Of a DNA stretch of 64,000 nucleotides, positions 1 through 10,900 are shown in pieces. Numbering within the stretch: the first letter of the stretch is position 1; the number at the start of each line of letters is the position of its first letter. The stretch comes from Isoperla grammatica (lineage: Eukaryota; Arthropoda; Insecta; Plecoptera; Perlodidae): positions 1,798,736-1,862,735 of the forward strand of contig OX246740.1 in the NCBI GenBank assembly GCA_945910005.1, given 5' to 3'. Under the pieces are notes generated by a model. That model was given only the letters and a program-made list of their open reading frames with translations. It was not told the DNA's origin and did not search any database. A program made the position numbers and the translations under genes.

Positions 1-368
1 GAACGTGTGCAGTCACTTGCTACAGATTGAAGCACTTGACAGAACGTGTGCAGTCACTTGCTACAGATTGAAGCACTTGACAGAACGTGTGCAGTCACTT
101 GCTACAGATTGAAGCACTTGACAGAACGTGTGCAGTCACTTGCTACAGATTGAAGCACTTGACAGAACGTGTGCAGTCACTTGCTACAGATTGAAGCACT
201 TGACAGAACGTGTGCAGTCACTACAGATTGAAGCACTTGACAGGACGTGTGCAGTCACTACAGATTGAAGCACTTGACAGAACGTGTGCAGTCACTACAG
301 ATTGAAGCACTTGACAGGACGTGTGCAGTCACTTGCTACAGATTGAAGCACTTGACAGAACGTGTGCA
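1..368. repeat. Minisatellite, 41/37-bp unit, about 9 copies
   Basis: Tandem copies begin at 1, 42, 83, 124, 165, 206, 243, 280, 317 and 358 (the last is cut short). The full unit is 41 bp and starts GAACGTGTGCAGTCACTTGC. Three units (206, 243, 280) lack the four bases TTGC and are 37 bp; two start GGACG instead of GAACG. The array runs off the left edge of the window, so its true length is unknown. The short open frame that starts here (247-462) simply follows the repeat. The core TCACTTGCTACA recurs in the 15.4-17.4 kb array. Confidence 0.97.
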
Positions 369-860
369 TGTAGCTATTAGTGCGAGTTCAACAAGTAGTA
401 GAAAACTGCAGCTTGTCGTAATAAGATTTGATGTTGCCCGCAGACACGCTTCCTCGATATAAAACCACACAATCGAATACAATGTGTGTTCAAGCTAAGT
501 GGATTCAAGCTTAGAACGAGAGAAGCCGACGGGGAGGATCCCTTGCAGCAAATGTGAAGACAGTTCGGAGTCTATCGCGGCGCATAAAACTCGATGTGGC
601 GTGAAAATAAAGAACAGTCGGAGATCAAACCTCGAGAAAGTAACTGGTCTAATGCAATCAAAAGTCCATCGGCTACTGAGCGCGAGCTATACAGTAGGCG
701 GTAACAGCTGTTGTTGTGGAGCTATGTATTCAAGAGCTGGGATTTCAACGTCTACACTCACTAGCCGACATATATGAATCAAGGGTATAGTGGTCCTGTC
801 CCAACGTAACTAGTCTCATCCAATAGGGATAAGTTACGGCTTACGCCCTTGGTTTGATAC
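369..860. other. Unique spacer, no supported feature
   Basis: Non-repetitive sequence between the first minisatellite and the foldback element. There is an open stretch of about 90 codons at 499-777, but it has no recognisable domain and no splice context, so I do not call it a gene. Confidence 0.5.
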
Positions 861-1010
861 CAGCAGGGCGATTCTGAATGGGTGACGATAAGTTTATCAC
901 CGGTTTTGATCATTACAAGAAGACGATGACCTAATCACCGCCTTGCATTCGCCTTTAGTAACGACCAAAACCGATGATAAACGTCGTCGCCCAATCAGAA
1001 TCGCACTGCC
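861..1010. mobile_element. Foldback (MITE-like) element, about 150 bp
   Basis: Left arm 863-908 and right arm 966-1009 are imperfect reverse complements over about 45 bp: GCAGGGCGATTCTGAATGGG on the left pairs with the complement of CCCAATCAGAATCGCACTGC on the right. The loop is about 57 bp. No clear target-site duplication is visible, so it could be a non-autonomous DNA transposon or a locally formed inverted repeat. Confidence 0.7.
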
Positions 1011-3550
1011 GAAGAGAATACTAAAATAGGCATGGCATGTGATGCAACTTTACACGACGATAGAAGCATCCCTGTCTTCAAGGGATACTCCAGCCATAAA
1101 GTCTCTTGGTTCCGATCAGGAATGGCTCTCTAACGGAACAACTCCCACGCGGAACAACGGCCAACCCGCTATATTACCGATCAGTGCAACGTTGTCGCGT
1201 TTAGGAGTCGTTGCTTTGATAGCCTATTTACATATTTATGGGATGTGTTGTTCCGTGTGTGAGATTTGTTCATCTACTACACCGAACCTTGCAGACAAAT
1301 GTGGGCCGACGCGGTATTGCAATGTGTGGGAGGGGAGTTGTTCCCTCATGAGCTATAGTTGAGCTTCGAGTAGAGGACGACCGCGTATACTTGTCTTGTC
1401 CTAAGCTTACGATTCACATACTGACGAAATTGCAGAGTTCAATGACAGCAACTTAATTTTTCACTCATCTTGTGGTGGAGTAATATTGGTAGTGGTATTA
1501 TTGATAATTTTCGATTATATATTGGAATTCTGTAAACCCCAACCACAGTGGGTGTGGCTAATGAATGAACTATACAACGCGGGATACTGGAATGTATAAC
1601 ATAACAACATAAATCTGTTGTCTTTCGATGTAATAGCGTATGTTGCTACCACTGTAAAACACGGCGGTCAGCGTGAGAAGTTAGAAAGGGTCATCCAGTA
1701 GAACTTTGTCAAGACTTTCGGTGAACATTTACAGCGTTACTGAACCTGCATATGTTTGTATGAGTAAATCACGAAATTGCGGTCCAATTTTCCATCCAGC
1801 TCGACCAACCAAAAATATAAATTAAAAATGTAAGGACCCAGGTATTGTATTTTTCACTGGATAAGATTGGCATTTGTCTTGAAATTCAAGAAGCTGCATG
1901 AAAACATTGGAGGCACAAACCCTGCAAATGGCCGTTGACCGCCATTTTCGCACTTTAGTTTAAGTTTCGTTATACGTTTGTTTCCACGACTGGCACGTAG
2001 TTCAGTGACGGTTGTAAAACATGGCTGCCATGCCAACTACACCGGATATGAATATGAGACTCACTGAAGTGCTGTTTGTAATGATGCAACTTGCAGCGCA
2101 GTCCCCACGTCACACTGGGTTTATTCATGTGGTTATTAAACTGATTTTAATTGACTTCTTTTCGCGCTTGTGTTTATTTCCGTAATGTAAACGTGTTCAT
2201 TCCCTTCTATATTTACACAATATCTACATTTGTTAACGATTTTAATGTTCAATGATTTTCATTTCGACTGTTGTTCATTTCATCCTCTTACTATTTTATT
2301 TTCATTTTGTCAGTGTTGTTATTAGTGTTTAATTGTATATTGTATATTTGTATGTAGTTTCAGTTTTATAAATGAATAAAATAATACCTGAAATAAATAA
2401 ATATATAAACACTAATAAATGCGCGTGTGAGAGTCAACCCAGTAAAATGAAGCCAACTCAATGCACAGTTTCAACCGGCAACACGTGACCACATCGTACA
2501 AAGGCTATGCTAATTGTTTTCCGGCTGCATATGTCAGTGAATGAATGAATGAAAGAATGAATGATTCACTTGTGGCGAAGTGGCCAGTCTTCCGGTCACA
2601 GCGTATTGGTCCATCATATAGACGCTAGCTCGGCCGCACCGTACAGGATCTGATCACTCGAAGCAATAAGGAGCCAGAGTCAACATTGAGAAAACAAATC
2701 CATGCATATTGCTCGGGAATTGTGTGTGGGTACCAGACAGAAAAGAATACGGTCTTCCAGGCAATCATCGGCAGCGCGTCTCGAAGTTTCCCCCGCGTTA
2801 TGAAATGATATTGGCAGGTGGGCAGTTTAGCCATCCAGAATCATCCTCGCCGTCTCGAACTTCTTTATTGCACGTTTTTAAATTAAGTACGCCAAAACTT
2901 TCATATAACTGTTCGTTATGAAACGCTTCACGAAAAAGTTTGTAGTCTAAGCTACGTACACATTGGACCAAACGCACAAACTGAACATATAATGGATATA
3001 ACTGGATATAATGTCTTGGAAAGATTGCGTAATGTATTTAAATACAAAACGCTAGTTACACAAAAATATAGATAGATCATTGATAGAAAATGAATACGTC
3101 CGCATGTTTCAAAATACAGTTTTAATGTTTTGTTTCACTAGAAAAACGTTGCAACAGCCGTGTCATCGATAAATATTACCAAACTTCCTGGTCAGCATTC
3201 TATCTGTGTGTAAATGTACATAGGCTACTGTGATCTTAGCAATATTTTACCGACTTCTATTTGGTTGCTTTACTTTTCGAGACGAGAATATCAAGTAATG
3301 TTATCTACTTGTATCTTGTTATTAATTTAAATACTTCGTTAACGGAAACGAACCAATCAAGATATCTGAAACGTGTGCCCAGTTTACCACGTGGGCCCGA
3401 GTTAGAGGGTCTATGTACCAGCGTGTGAGAGTTCCTGTCGGTAGCGTCGCGATAAGCCTCCGTGCTAGGACGCATGCGCGCAATAGAGAGTATTGCGCAG
3501 GTCGTGCTCGGCCTTGTACGGTGGGCGGATACCCGGTGTCGTTGTACCCG
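1011..3550. other. AT-rich unique DNA, no gene seen
   Basis: I see no coherent open frame, tRNA-like element or long repeat. Longest open stretches (107 codons at 1039-1362, 69-70 codons near 2625-2921) have no recognisable domains. It contains a small (GAAT)n microsatellite at 2538-2564. Confidence 0.5.
2538..2564. repeat. (TGAA)n microsatellite
   Basis: Six to seven tandem TGAA units, one interrupted by an extra AAG step. Confidence 0.8.
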
Positions 3551-4560
3551 CCACATGTTGCACTGTGCGTCCTGTCACTGTGTCACCACATGTTGCACTG
3601 TGCGTCCTGTCACGGTGTCAGCACATGTTGCACTGTGCGTCCTGTCACTGTGTCACCACATGCTGCACTGTGCGTCCTGTCACTGTGTCACCACATGTTG
3701 CACTGTGCGTCCTGTCACTGTGTCACCACATGTTGCACTGTGCGTCCTGTCACTGTGTCACCACATGCTGCACTGTGCGTCCTGTCACTGTGTCACCACA
3801 TGCTGCACTGTGCGTCCTGTCACTGTGTCACCACATGTTGCACTGTGCGTCCTGTCACTGTGTCACCACATGTTGCACTGTGCGTCCTGTCACGGTGTCA
3901 CCACATGTTGCACTGTGCGTCCTGTCACTGTGTCACCACATGTTGCACTGTGCGTCCTGTCACTGTGTCACCACATGTTGCACTGTGCGTCCTGTCACTG
4001 TGCCATCACATGTTGCACTGTGCGTCCTGTCACTGTGTCACCACATGTTGCACTGTGCGTCCTGTCACTGTGTCACCACATGTTGCACTGTGCGTCCTGT
4101 CACGGTGTCACCACATGTTGCACTGAGCGTCCTGTCACTGTGTCACCACATGTTGCACTGTGCGTCCTGTCACTGTGTCACCACATGTTGCACTGTGCGT
4201 CCTGTCACTGTGTCACCACATGTTGCACTGTGGGTCCTGTCACGGTGTCATGTTGCACTGTGGGTCCTGTCACGGTGTCATGTCGCACTGTGCGTCCTGT
4301 CACTGTGTCACCACATGTTGCACTGTGCGTCCTGTCACTGTGTCACCACATGTTGCACTGTGCGTCCTGTCACTGTGTCACCACATGTTACACTGTGCGT
4401 CCTGTCACTGTGTCACCACATGTTGCACTGTGGGTCCTGTCACTGTGTCACCACATGTTGCACTGTGCGTCCTGTCACTGTGTCACCACATGTTGCACTG
4501 TGCGTCCTGTCACTGTGTCACCACATGTTGCACTGTGCGTCCTGTCACGGTATCACCACA
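3551..4560. repeat. Minisatellite, 35-bp unit, 29 copies
   Basis: The unit contains TGTTGCACTGTGCGTCCTGT followed by CACTGTGTCACCACA. The copy count follows from the spacing of GTCCTGTCAC: first at 3569, last at 4539, i.e. 28 intervals, of which two (4241-4285) lack CCACA and are 30 bp. Sporadic substitutions occur (CACTG/CACGG, TGTTG/TGCTG, TGCGT/TGGGT). Because 35 is not a multiple of 3 and the unit has no forward stop codon, all three forward frames stay open; this gives long cysteine/histidine-rich open frames that are not evidence of a gene. Confidence 0.97.
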
Positions 4561-5200
4561 CGTTGCACTACGTTTACGTTGTTTTAGTTTGGATTTATGG
4601 AATTATAAAAAAAATGTAAAAAACTGTTATATATTCTTGGGTGTTTTTCTTTATTATATTAAACAGTATTATCTTTAAGAAAAGAATAAAATGATTTGAT
4701 ATTTGGATTGGCTAACCCAAAACCAAGTTACATGCTGTTATACGCTCCACTAACCTTAAATAAAGAACGCCATATGTTGCCAAGAAATACCAGATCATAA
4801 TCATCATATGTTGCATTAACGCGAGATGAAGCAATACTACATCGCATTCGCCAGTTACCTTAACTTGATGTCTAAGACTTGAACCGAGCCCGGGTATTGA
4901 ATATTGTGACTAAACATGGTTTGCTACATAACCGAAAACACTAACTATGAAAGTTTCACGATTTGCCTCTTTTCACTACCCGCTGTTTTATAACTTATTC
5001 AGTTTGGGCGCAGGGTATCAGCGTATCACCTACGCACGTGAGTTCTAATCATGCACAGGCATGTTTTTTATAATTGTCCTGCATCTTCATCTATCACCCC
5101 TCATCTTCTCGAATTTGAAAACATAGAGTCACACACGAACAATGATTATCATCATCGTCTTTCTGATGTATTTTTCATTGTGCGTCAGTCAATGGTCAGT
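4561..5200. other. Unique spacer, no gene seen
   Basis: AT-rich sequence after the 35-bp array. No feature is supported until the splice-site pair at 5201-5294. Confidence 0.5.
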
Positions 5201-5294
5201 ACTCACAGTTTACTGCATTGAGTGTTAGCAACGGACAGCTCTAGAGTACTTTGTACAACTTACCTGTAAAGAGAGAGAGAAACACACGTTAGTA
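5201..5294 (-). other. Candidate recursive splice site (ratchet point) with RS-exon
   Basis: Read on the minus strand, a perfect TACTAAC branch-point sequence (complement of 5294-5288) is followed by a tract rich in CT and then TTTACAG ending at 5264. The very next bases, 5263-5258, are GTAAGT, a consensus 5' splice site, so acceptor and donor abut with zero exon length. The branch adenosine lies about 25 nt from the junction. A second donor, GTGAGT (5206-5201), follows 57 nt downstream, as in RS-exons. The intervening 57 nt has stop codons in every frame, so it would act as a poison exon if retained. Upstream and downstream flanks resemble those at 63.3 kb. Basis: sequence match to the known ratchet consensus; function is inferred. 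Confidence 0.55.
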
Positions 5295-5896
5295 AGTTAT
5301 CACGTAGAGGTGAGATGAAACAACATACAAAACTAACTACTATACCAAATAGAAATACTGCATTAATCTAACGATATAGAAATGGGTGTTTTTGTAAACC
5401 TAGAATGATAAAAAATTGCTCAACTCTCTTTCCTAACTCATTGTTTTAAAAGTCAACTGCAAAGATCTTCACAATCAACAAAGGTGCTCTAACAAAACTT
5501 CGTAATGTGAAGCGGTGTAGAGTGGTGATGTGTACATATTTTATATCGACTTATAAGAATATGATACAATCTGCACAGATAAATTTAATAGATTTAAAAT
5601 TATAAAAAAAATGAATTAACATATTTCTGTCATCCCTTCACCAAAAACATCTCCTGTCGATTGTTGCTACAGCAATGAAAGCCAGCACGATGCGTCGGAC
5701 GGGACCGCCTCGTGACGTCAGGTTTAATTAGGCCGAATTAACGCGGCAAAGTTTGCACCCCCGCCCCGATCACCTCGTTCAAGCTGGTGAAAGCGAAGAC
5801 GAATGGCCGAGCGAGTATAACGAGACCGCACAATGTCACCAACAGAGAGTAATTGCGAGCTTACGCGAATAACTTGGCGTATAAATAACGTAAATT
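5295..5896. other. Unique spacer
   Basis: Mostly AT-rich. A more GC-rich patch at about 5690-5850 contains a CRE palindrome TGACGTCA at 5713-5720. No open frame or repeat is supported. Confidence 0.45.
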
Positions 5897-6524
5897 GTGC
5901 GTTAACCGTGCGTGGAGCATATTGAGAGAGACACTAGACACGAGAGCTCGTTGCCTTCCCTCCACAGTCCAGACTATCTGTGTTAACCGTGCGTGGAGCA
6001 TATTGAGAGAGACCCTAGACACGAGAGCTCGTTGTCTTCCCTCCACAGTCCAGACTATCTGTGTTAACCGTGCGTGGAGCATATTGAGAGAGACACTAGA
6101 CACGAGAGCTCGTTGTCTTCCCGCCACAGTCCAGACTATCCGTGCGTGGAGCATATTGAGAGAGACACTAGACACGAGAGCTCGTTGTCTTCCCTCCACA
6201 GTCCAGACTATCTGTGTTAACCGTGCGTGGAGCATATTGAAGAGAGACACTAGACACGAGAGCTCGTTGTCTTCCCGCCACAGTCCAGACTATCCGTGCG
6301 TGGAGCATATTGAGAGAGACACTAGACACGAGAGCTCGTTGTCTTCCCTCCACAGTCCAGACTATCTGTGTTAACCGTGCGTGGAGCATATTGAGAGAGA
6401 CACTAGACACGAGAGCTCGTTGTCTTCCCGCCACAGTCCAGACTATCTGTGTTAACCGTGCGTGGAGCATATTGAGAGAGACACTAGACACGAGAGCTCG
6501 TTGTCTTCCCGCCACAGTCCAGAC
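5897..6524. repeat. Minisatellite, 81-bp unit, 8 copies
   Basis: Units beginning CGTGCGTGGAGCATATTGAG start at 5907, 5988, 6069, 6141, 6222, 6295, 6376 and 6457. Full units are 81 bp; the third and fifth lack the nine bases TGTGTTAAC (72 and 73 bp). A C/T or G/T change in CCCTCCAC versus CCCGCCAC marks two unit types. Because 81 is a multiple of 3, both strands show long periodic open frames (27-residue period); I regard these as artefacts. Confidence 0.96.
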
Positions 6525-6935
6525 AGTTAGGAAACGCAATCATATCCCTCTATATTAATTTATACCAACCAAATGGGGTTTTCTGTCACCAATAATTAAT
6601 GTCACAAAAAATAATTTCTATGACTAATACTTGTATATAATATTCTGGCCTAGTTGTAGAAGCTTATCAAAGCATCCCATAAAAACATTTAAAGACGACG
6701 TTATATATCAACACATTATTTCAAGTCAACAAGTTTCGTGTTCTTCTTACACTTTTTTTTGCTATAATAAGATCCACAGTGAGCTCTCTCGTGTATTTCA
6801 TTCACATTGTTCGAATAATAACGAATCTTGTAACAAGTTTAAATTATTTCGACAAATCAGTTGAGCTTGTGTTCATGCACAAGTGGTGTTGCATTGTGAT
6901 GGGGTTGCCGAGTGGAAGCAACCCTTATCGAGATG
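6525..6935. other. AT-rich spacer, no gene seen
   Basis: No repeat or recognisable coding sequence is visible between the 81-bp array and the GC-richer patch at 6936. Confidence 0.45.
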
Positions 6936-7000
6936 AAGTGGTCGGAACCGGAAGTGCAGGCAGGTCGGTGCCGTGCTAGTTCCGACTTCCGACCCACGCG
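6936..7000. promoter_or_regulatory. Inverted repeat with ETS-type sites
   Basis: GGTCGGAACCGGAAGT at 6940-6955 is mirrored by AGTTCCGACTTCCGACC at 6978-6994. The left arm contains ACCGGAAGTG, a canonical ETS/GABP-type site. The surrounding 6935-7075 is GC-richer than its neighbours. A promoter or enhancer role is inference only. Confidence 0.25.
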
Positions 7001-7090
7001 CGAGTCGTGCACGCCTGTACGTTCTCGAGAACTCGGTCGGCAATGTGCTCGCTAAGGTTCGCTAGGGAAGGTGGGACATTTAAGTGCCAT

Positions 7091-7126
7091 TTTGATTGAT
7101 TTTTATTATTTGGTGTTTAACGACGT
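7091..7126 (+). mobile_element. Dispersed tail-like motif, copy 1
   Basis: A GATTGATT run leads into ATTTGGTGTTTAACGACGT. The same arrangement, (GATT)n then ATTTGGTG then AACGACGT, recurs at 54671-54710 in the same orientation. From memory, motifs of this form are common in mollusc genomes, probably as ends of short interspersed elements. The element's boundaries cannot be seen. Confidence 0.4.
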
Positions 7127-7195
7127 AAGCAACGACGACGTCGTGCGCCTTTATATAGCGTGGAAATTGTTCTCAGCAGCATTTCAATGGAGTCA

Positions 7196-7318
7196 ACTTG
7201 CAAGATGGCGGCGGCCATAAAATTCATCACACTTTTTTGTCTATCAATTTCCCTACATAAACGAACAAATTTACAATGTTTCTATAGGCAACGTATGTCA
7301 CTTCTCTCAGTGCAATGA
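7196..7318 (+). promoter_or_regulatory. YY1-like AAGATGGCGGC motif over a short ORF
   Basis: CAAGATGGCGGCGGCC at 7201-7216 matches the YY1 motif that in animals often lies just downstream of a transcription start. The embedded ATG at 7205 has a strong Kozak context (A at -3, G at +4) and opens a 37-codon frame ending at 7318; its first 16 residues are hydrophobic. It lies 250 bp downstream of the ETS-type site. It could be a first exon or uORF, but no consensus donor follows closely. Confidence 0.2.
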
Positions 7319-7735
7319 TCGACGACGCCCAAGGAAGACAATAGTGGTGACGAGTGATCAGTAATGACCATCTACAGGGGATACTAGAAAAAATAATTAA
7401 CTGGATAAATCTGACTACCTCATGAGAATGATATAGTGCTGAAGATGGTTAATCATTCGACGTTTTAATCAAAATCGGTGCGCAATGAAGATTACACCCT
7501 TCTTGCGTGCACCGGTCACTACGAAACCACAGGTATAGTGAAGTGAGCACTTGAGCGATAAAACCCCACCAGTCCCACGTATTGTCAATGAGACGAAATT
7601 CGCGCGAAACCTTTAGTCTAATTCTGCGAACATATTGTAATAAAAAGCCGGCCGGCCGCTCCAGGAAACACAGGACTCGCGAGACAGAGCACGCAGGTCT
7701 GCTACCCGCACAACACAACACGCGTGTTGCATGAA
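7319..7735. other. Unique spacer, no gene seen
   Basis: Contains stop codons in all frames apart from short open stretches. No structure is recognised. Confidence 0.4.
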
Positions 7736-7973
7736 GCGAGGTGCAATGCCCAGTACTCTCGCTACATGTATGATACACCGACACTGCTTCGCCTGGTTGT
7801 GTGAACCTAGCAAGTACGAGGTGCAATGCCCAGCAAGTACTCTCGCTACATGTATGATACACCGACACTGCTTCGCCTGGTTGTGTGAACCTAGCAAGTA
7901 CTCTCGCTACATGTATGATACACCGACACTGCTTCGGGCGAGCTCCTGGTTGTGTGAACCTAGCAAGTACGAC
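7736..7973. repeat. Short tandem array, about 61-bp unit, 3 copies
   Basis: The block TACTCTCGCTACATGTATGA through TTGTGTGAACCTAGCAAG occurs three times. The first two copies are separated by an extra GAGGTGCAATGCCC segment. The third carries a GGGCGAGCTC insertion before CTGGTTGTGTGAA. The 17-bp piece GCTCCTGGTTGTGTGAA in the third copy recurs inverted near 8244-8260. Confidence 0.9.
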
Positions 7974-10900
7974 ATTCACTATGGTTCCACCGTTTGTTTT
8001 ATTAAGATATTATTATAATTCCCCCACGGAAACGTTTGAACACTTTGCCCGAGGTGAAGAGGATATTGAAATGATGCTTGGAATATATTATTGGCTTCGC
8101 TAAACGCGCTCTAACATCACCGCTGGCTTATTTCAAGTCTGCAATTAATTATTTATTATTTATTGCAAATATGTAAAGCCTGGGTCAAAGGCTACATGGT
8201 TTTCTTGGTACAGCTTTCATGGGGTGTAGGAATTGTTTGATTCACACAACCAGGAGCAAAACAATCCGAAGAATTGTTGATAAAGATTTCTTTACTACTT
8301 TACCATTTATAAATGTCGGTAACAGTCGGTGTATAAACATAACAATAGTGTTGTCGTAAATTTTCGCGGCGCATTTTATGTGTTAACTTAATTTACGACG
8401 CAGCCCGCACATACATTACAATATATATTTATTTTAAAAATCATTTATTTTGCTCAAAGTTTCCGAAAAAATGCAACAAACATGAAAACATACATACAAA
8501 TACGAAAAAAACAAACAATCAGTGCCTAGACCCTAGGAAGCTGGGGTTTTTAACCCTACGGGCGCCCGTGGTTGCCACCACGTAACAGTTGTATACATGT
8601 TATTTTCCGTATAGAATATAAATCCTTAGCAACCACGGGAAGCGGTGACATTGGAGCTGTCCTACTCGTAGCAACGAACGAACTACATAATATTAGTATA
8701 TATAAATATCCCTCACTGAAGATCAGTTCTTGTAACTGAGTGGTCGAGTGTAGACTAGAAATACATATTTGTTTATTTTAAGAGAATTCTTGTACAAAGA
8801 TCCGGTATATTTATAACAGATGGGATGTTGCGGCCCCGTAAACCTGGGCAGAGATGCAGGTGCAACGCATAGGGCGCAGCGATTGTCACGGGTATCACAC
8901 TTACACACAGAGTGTTGTGTGGACCTCATATTTACCCACGAACAAGTGTCGAACCCAAGCCCGAGGGAACACACGACATCGGAAATGTAATACTTTATCT
9001 CCCCGTACGTCTAAGTACCTCCTCGCTCGTGTAATGCACTACAGATAGCGACCACGGTATATATTCAATCACAAGGAGAATTCAATTATATGGAACAACT
9101 GCATGCAGGCTGCAGACGCCGCTGGTTCGTTCCGTCGGTTCCGTCCTGCTAGACGGGAAATCGACCGGAACTTATGCAATTTTGCAAATCTTACAATAAG
9201 ATCAAAGTGAACACAATCAAACTCCCATGTGAAATCGAGGAAACTACTAGAGTGCATATAATTACGCTACCGTATTGTTTGCAACCATTAATTTTAATTT
9301 TCCGCTTGCGTACAGAACTTTTGCAATTATTTTTAACATCGTATTTGGGTACGAGTTTGTGCGCTGTAACTGCTGGACGCAGTTGTATCGAATGTACGGA
9401 GGTGTACGGACTACGGAGCAGCGAAATGAGGTGAAACTGGTTAAAGTCTACAGTCACTTTACTGAAGCATCCCTTCATAAAGCGAACAACTTAAAAAATA
9501 TGGAAACCCGATTTTTTTAGATTAAAATTGCTTTCAAATTGTTAAAATGTAAACCAAAATACGTCATCCCCTACAATAGAGAATTTAGTTCTCTTTCTTA
9601 TGGATGTTTTTGTTTGTTTGGCATACATATTTCCGTTTCTCAAATCTTCTCTTGTAATCAGTTAATTGCTGCAACACGCCTTCACAATTAAATACGAACA
9701 TTTGAAAAACAGAAATATAATTGGAACCAAGAAACATTTACAAGAAAGAGCAGCAGTCAATTGGCTACGGGACAACATATTTTGATTTCCTTTGCGACGA
9801 CTTCAGAGCATTTTAAAAGCAACTTTAACCAAGAGAAATCGGGGATTCCGGAGAATAGGCATGGCCATACCGCCTTAAAAGGCCACAATATTCTAAATTA
9901 CACACTAAGTATCACTGTCTCAACTTAATGCTAGATAATTTCAACATGAAATCTTTCTCCAGATCTCGGATGCGAAACTAAACAATGAGTATACAAGAGA
10001 TACAAGATTATAAGAGCGAGTGCATGAGCGGTCTACGCCCCCTGAGTTTTGTGTGCAGCATCAGCCCACTTGGCCAAACAAGGAACAGCGGTAACGGGAC
10101 CGGTCATGCCTGCCCAGCACAAGGAACGTGGGAAGGAGTCGTCCTTGCTTACGTCACAGCAAGTCGTCCAACGGGAAACAACCATCACCCACGTATATGC
10201 ACTATGTACTATGCACTGCACCCTTGTGGGCCTTTGTTTTTCACACACACATGGCAACTACAGCCGTATCGGGTAACTAAGGAATCATAAATTATTGCAA
10301 TAGCTGGCTATGTGGTCGAATTGGAAGGTAAAAACTACTAAAAATCTCTTTTGGAGGGAACGATTCGCCCACTCCAAATATAACAACAGAATTGAATACT
10401 ACTTCACCGTGCTAGCTAGACATTTTCAGTCGTCACTCCAACAGTATTTTGTTTGACGACATATCAACAAGTTTCGTTCCACTACGAGGTACACGACGAC
10501 ACCTTGACGAGGGCTGGGCCACCACGTGACATCGTATATCGAGTAGACGCCGACCTACCGGACACATTGCATTCGTTGCGTTCAATACAGCTTATTTCAA
10601 TTGTCTGGCAATTAATTGGTTAGCATTTGATTTTTTACGACGTGTTCGGCGCTAGGTCATATGACGTCCGAATCAGACACATTGCAAATCGCCGGGGTTA
10701 TCATATTATGGGGAATCCAAAATAAGGTGTGTTTGGTAGGTTAACGCCTTCTAGGAGGCGTTTGATCGCAAAGATGACCGGCAAGTTTGAAGAAGTGTTG
10801 TGGCAATTAAATCTAGGTTGTATTATGAATATGAGGAGAATCGAAAACAAGAAAGTAGCGGATGGTCGGCGGAGATGAAATGCAGCGTACAGTGAACGCA

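Noticed and set aside
3413..4678. Long cysteine/histidine-rich open frames (up to 385 codons) with a CASCH (CXXCH, haem-c-like) motif every 35 residues
   Set aside because: The 35-bp unit has no forward stop codon and its length is not a multiple of 3, so all three forward frames are open and encode the same periodic peptide. No signal peptide, splice context or coding constraint is seen.
5861..6539. Periodic open frames on both strands
   Set aside because: Product of the 81-bp unit (27 codons) lacking stops on either strand.
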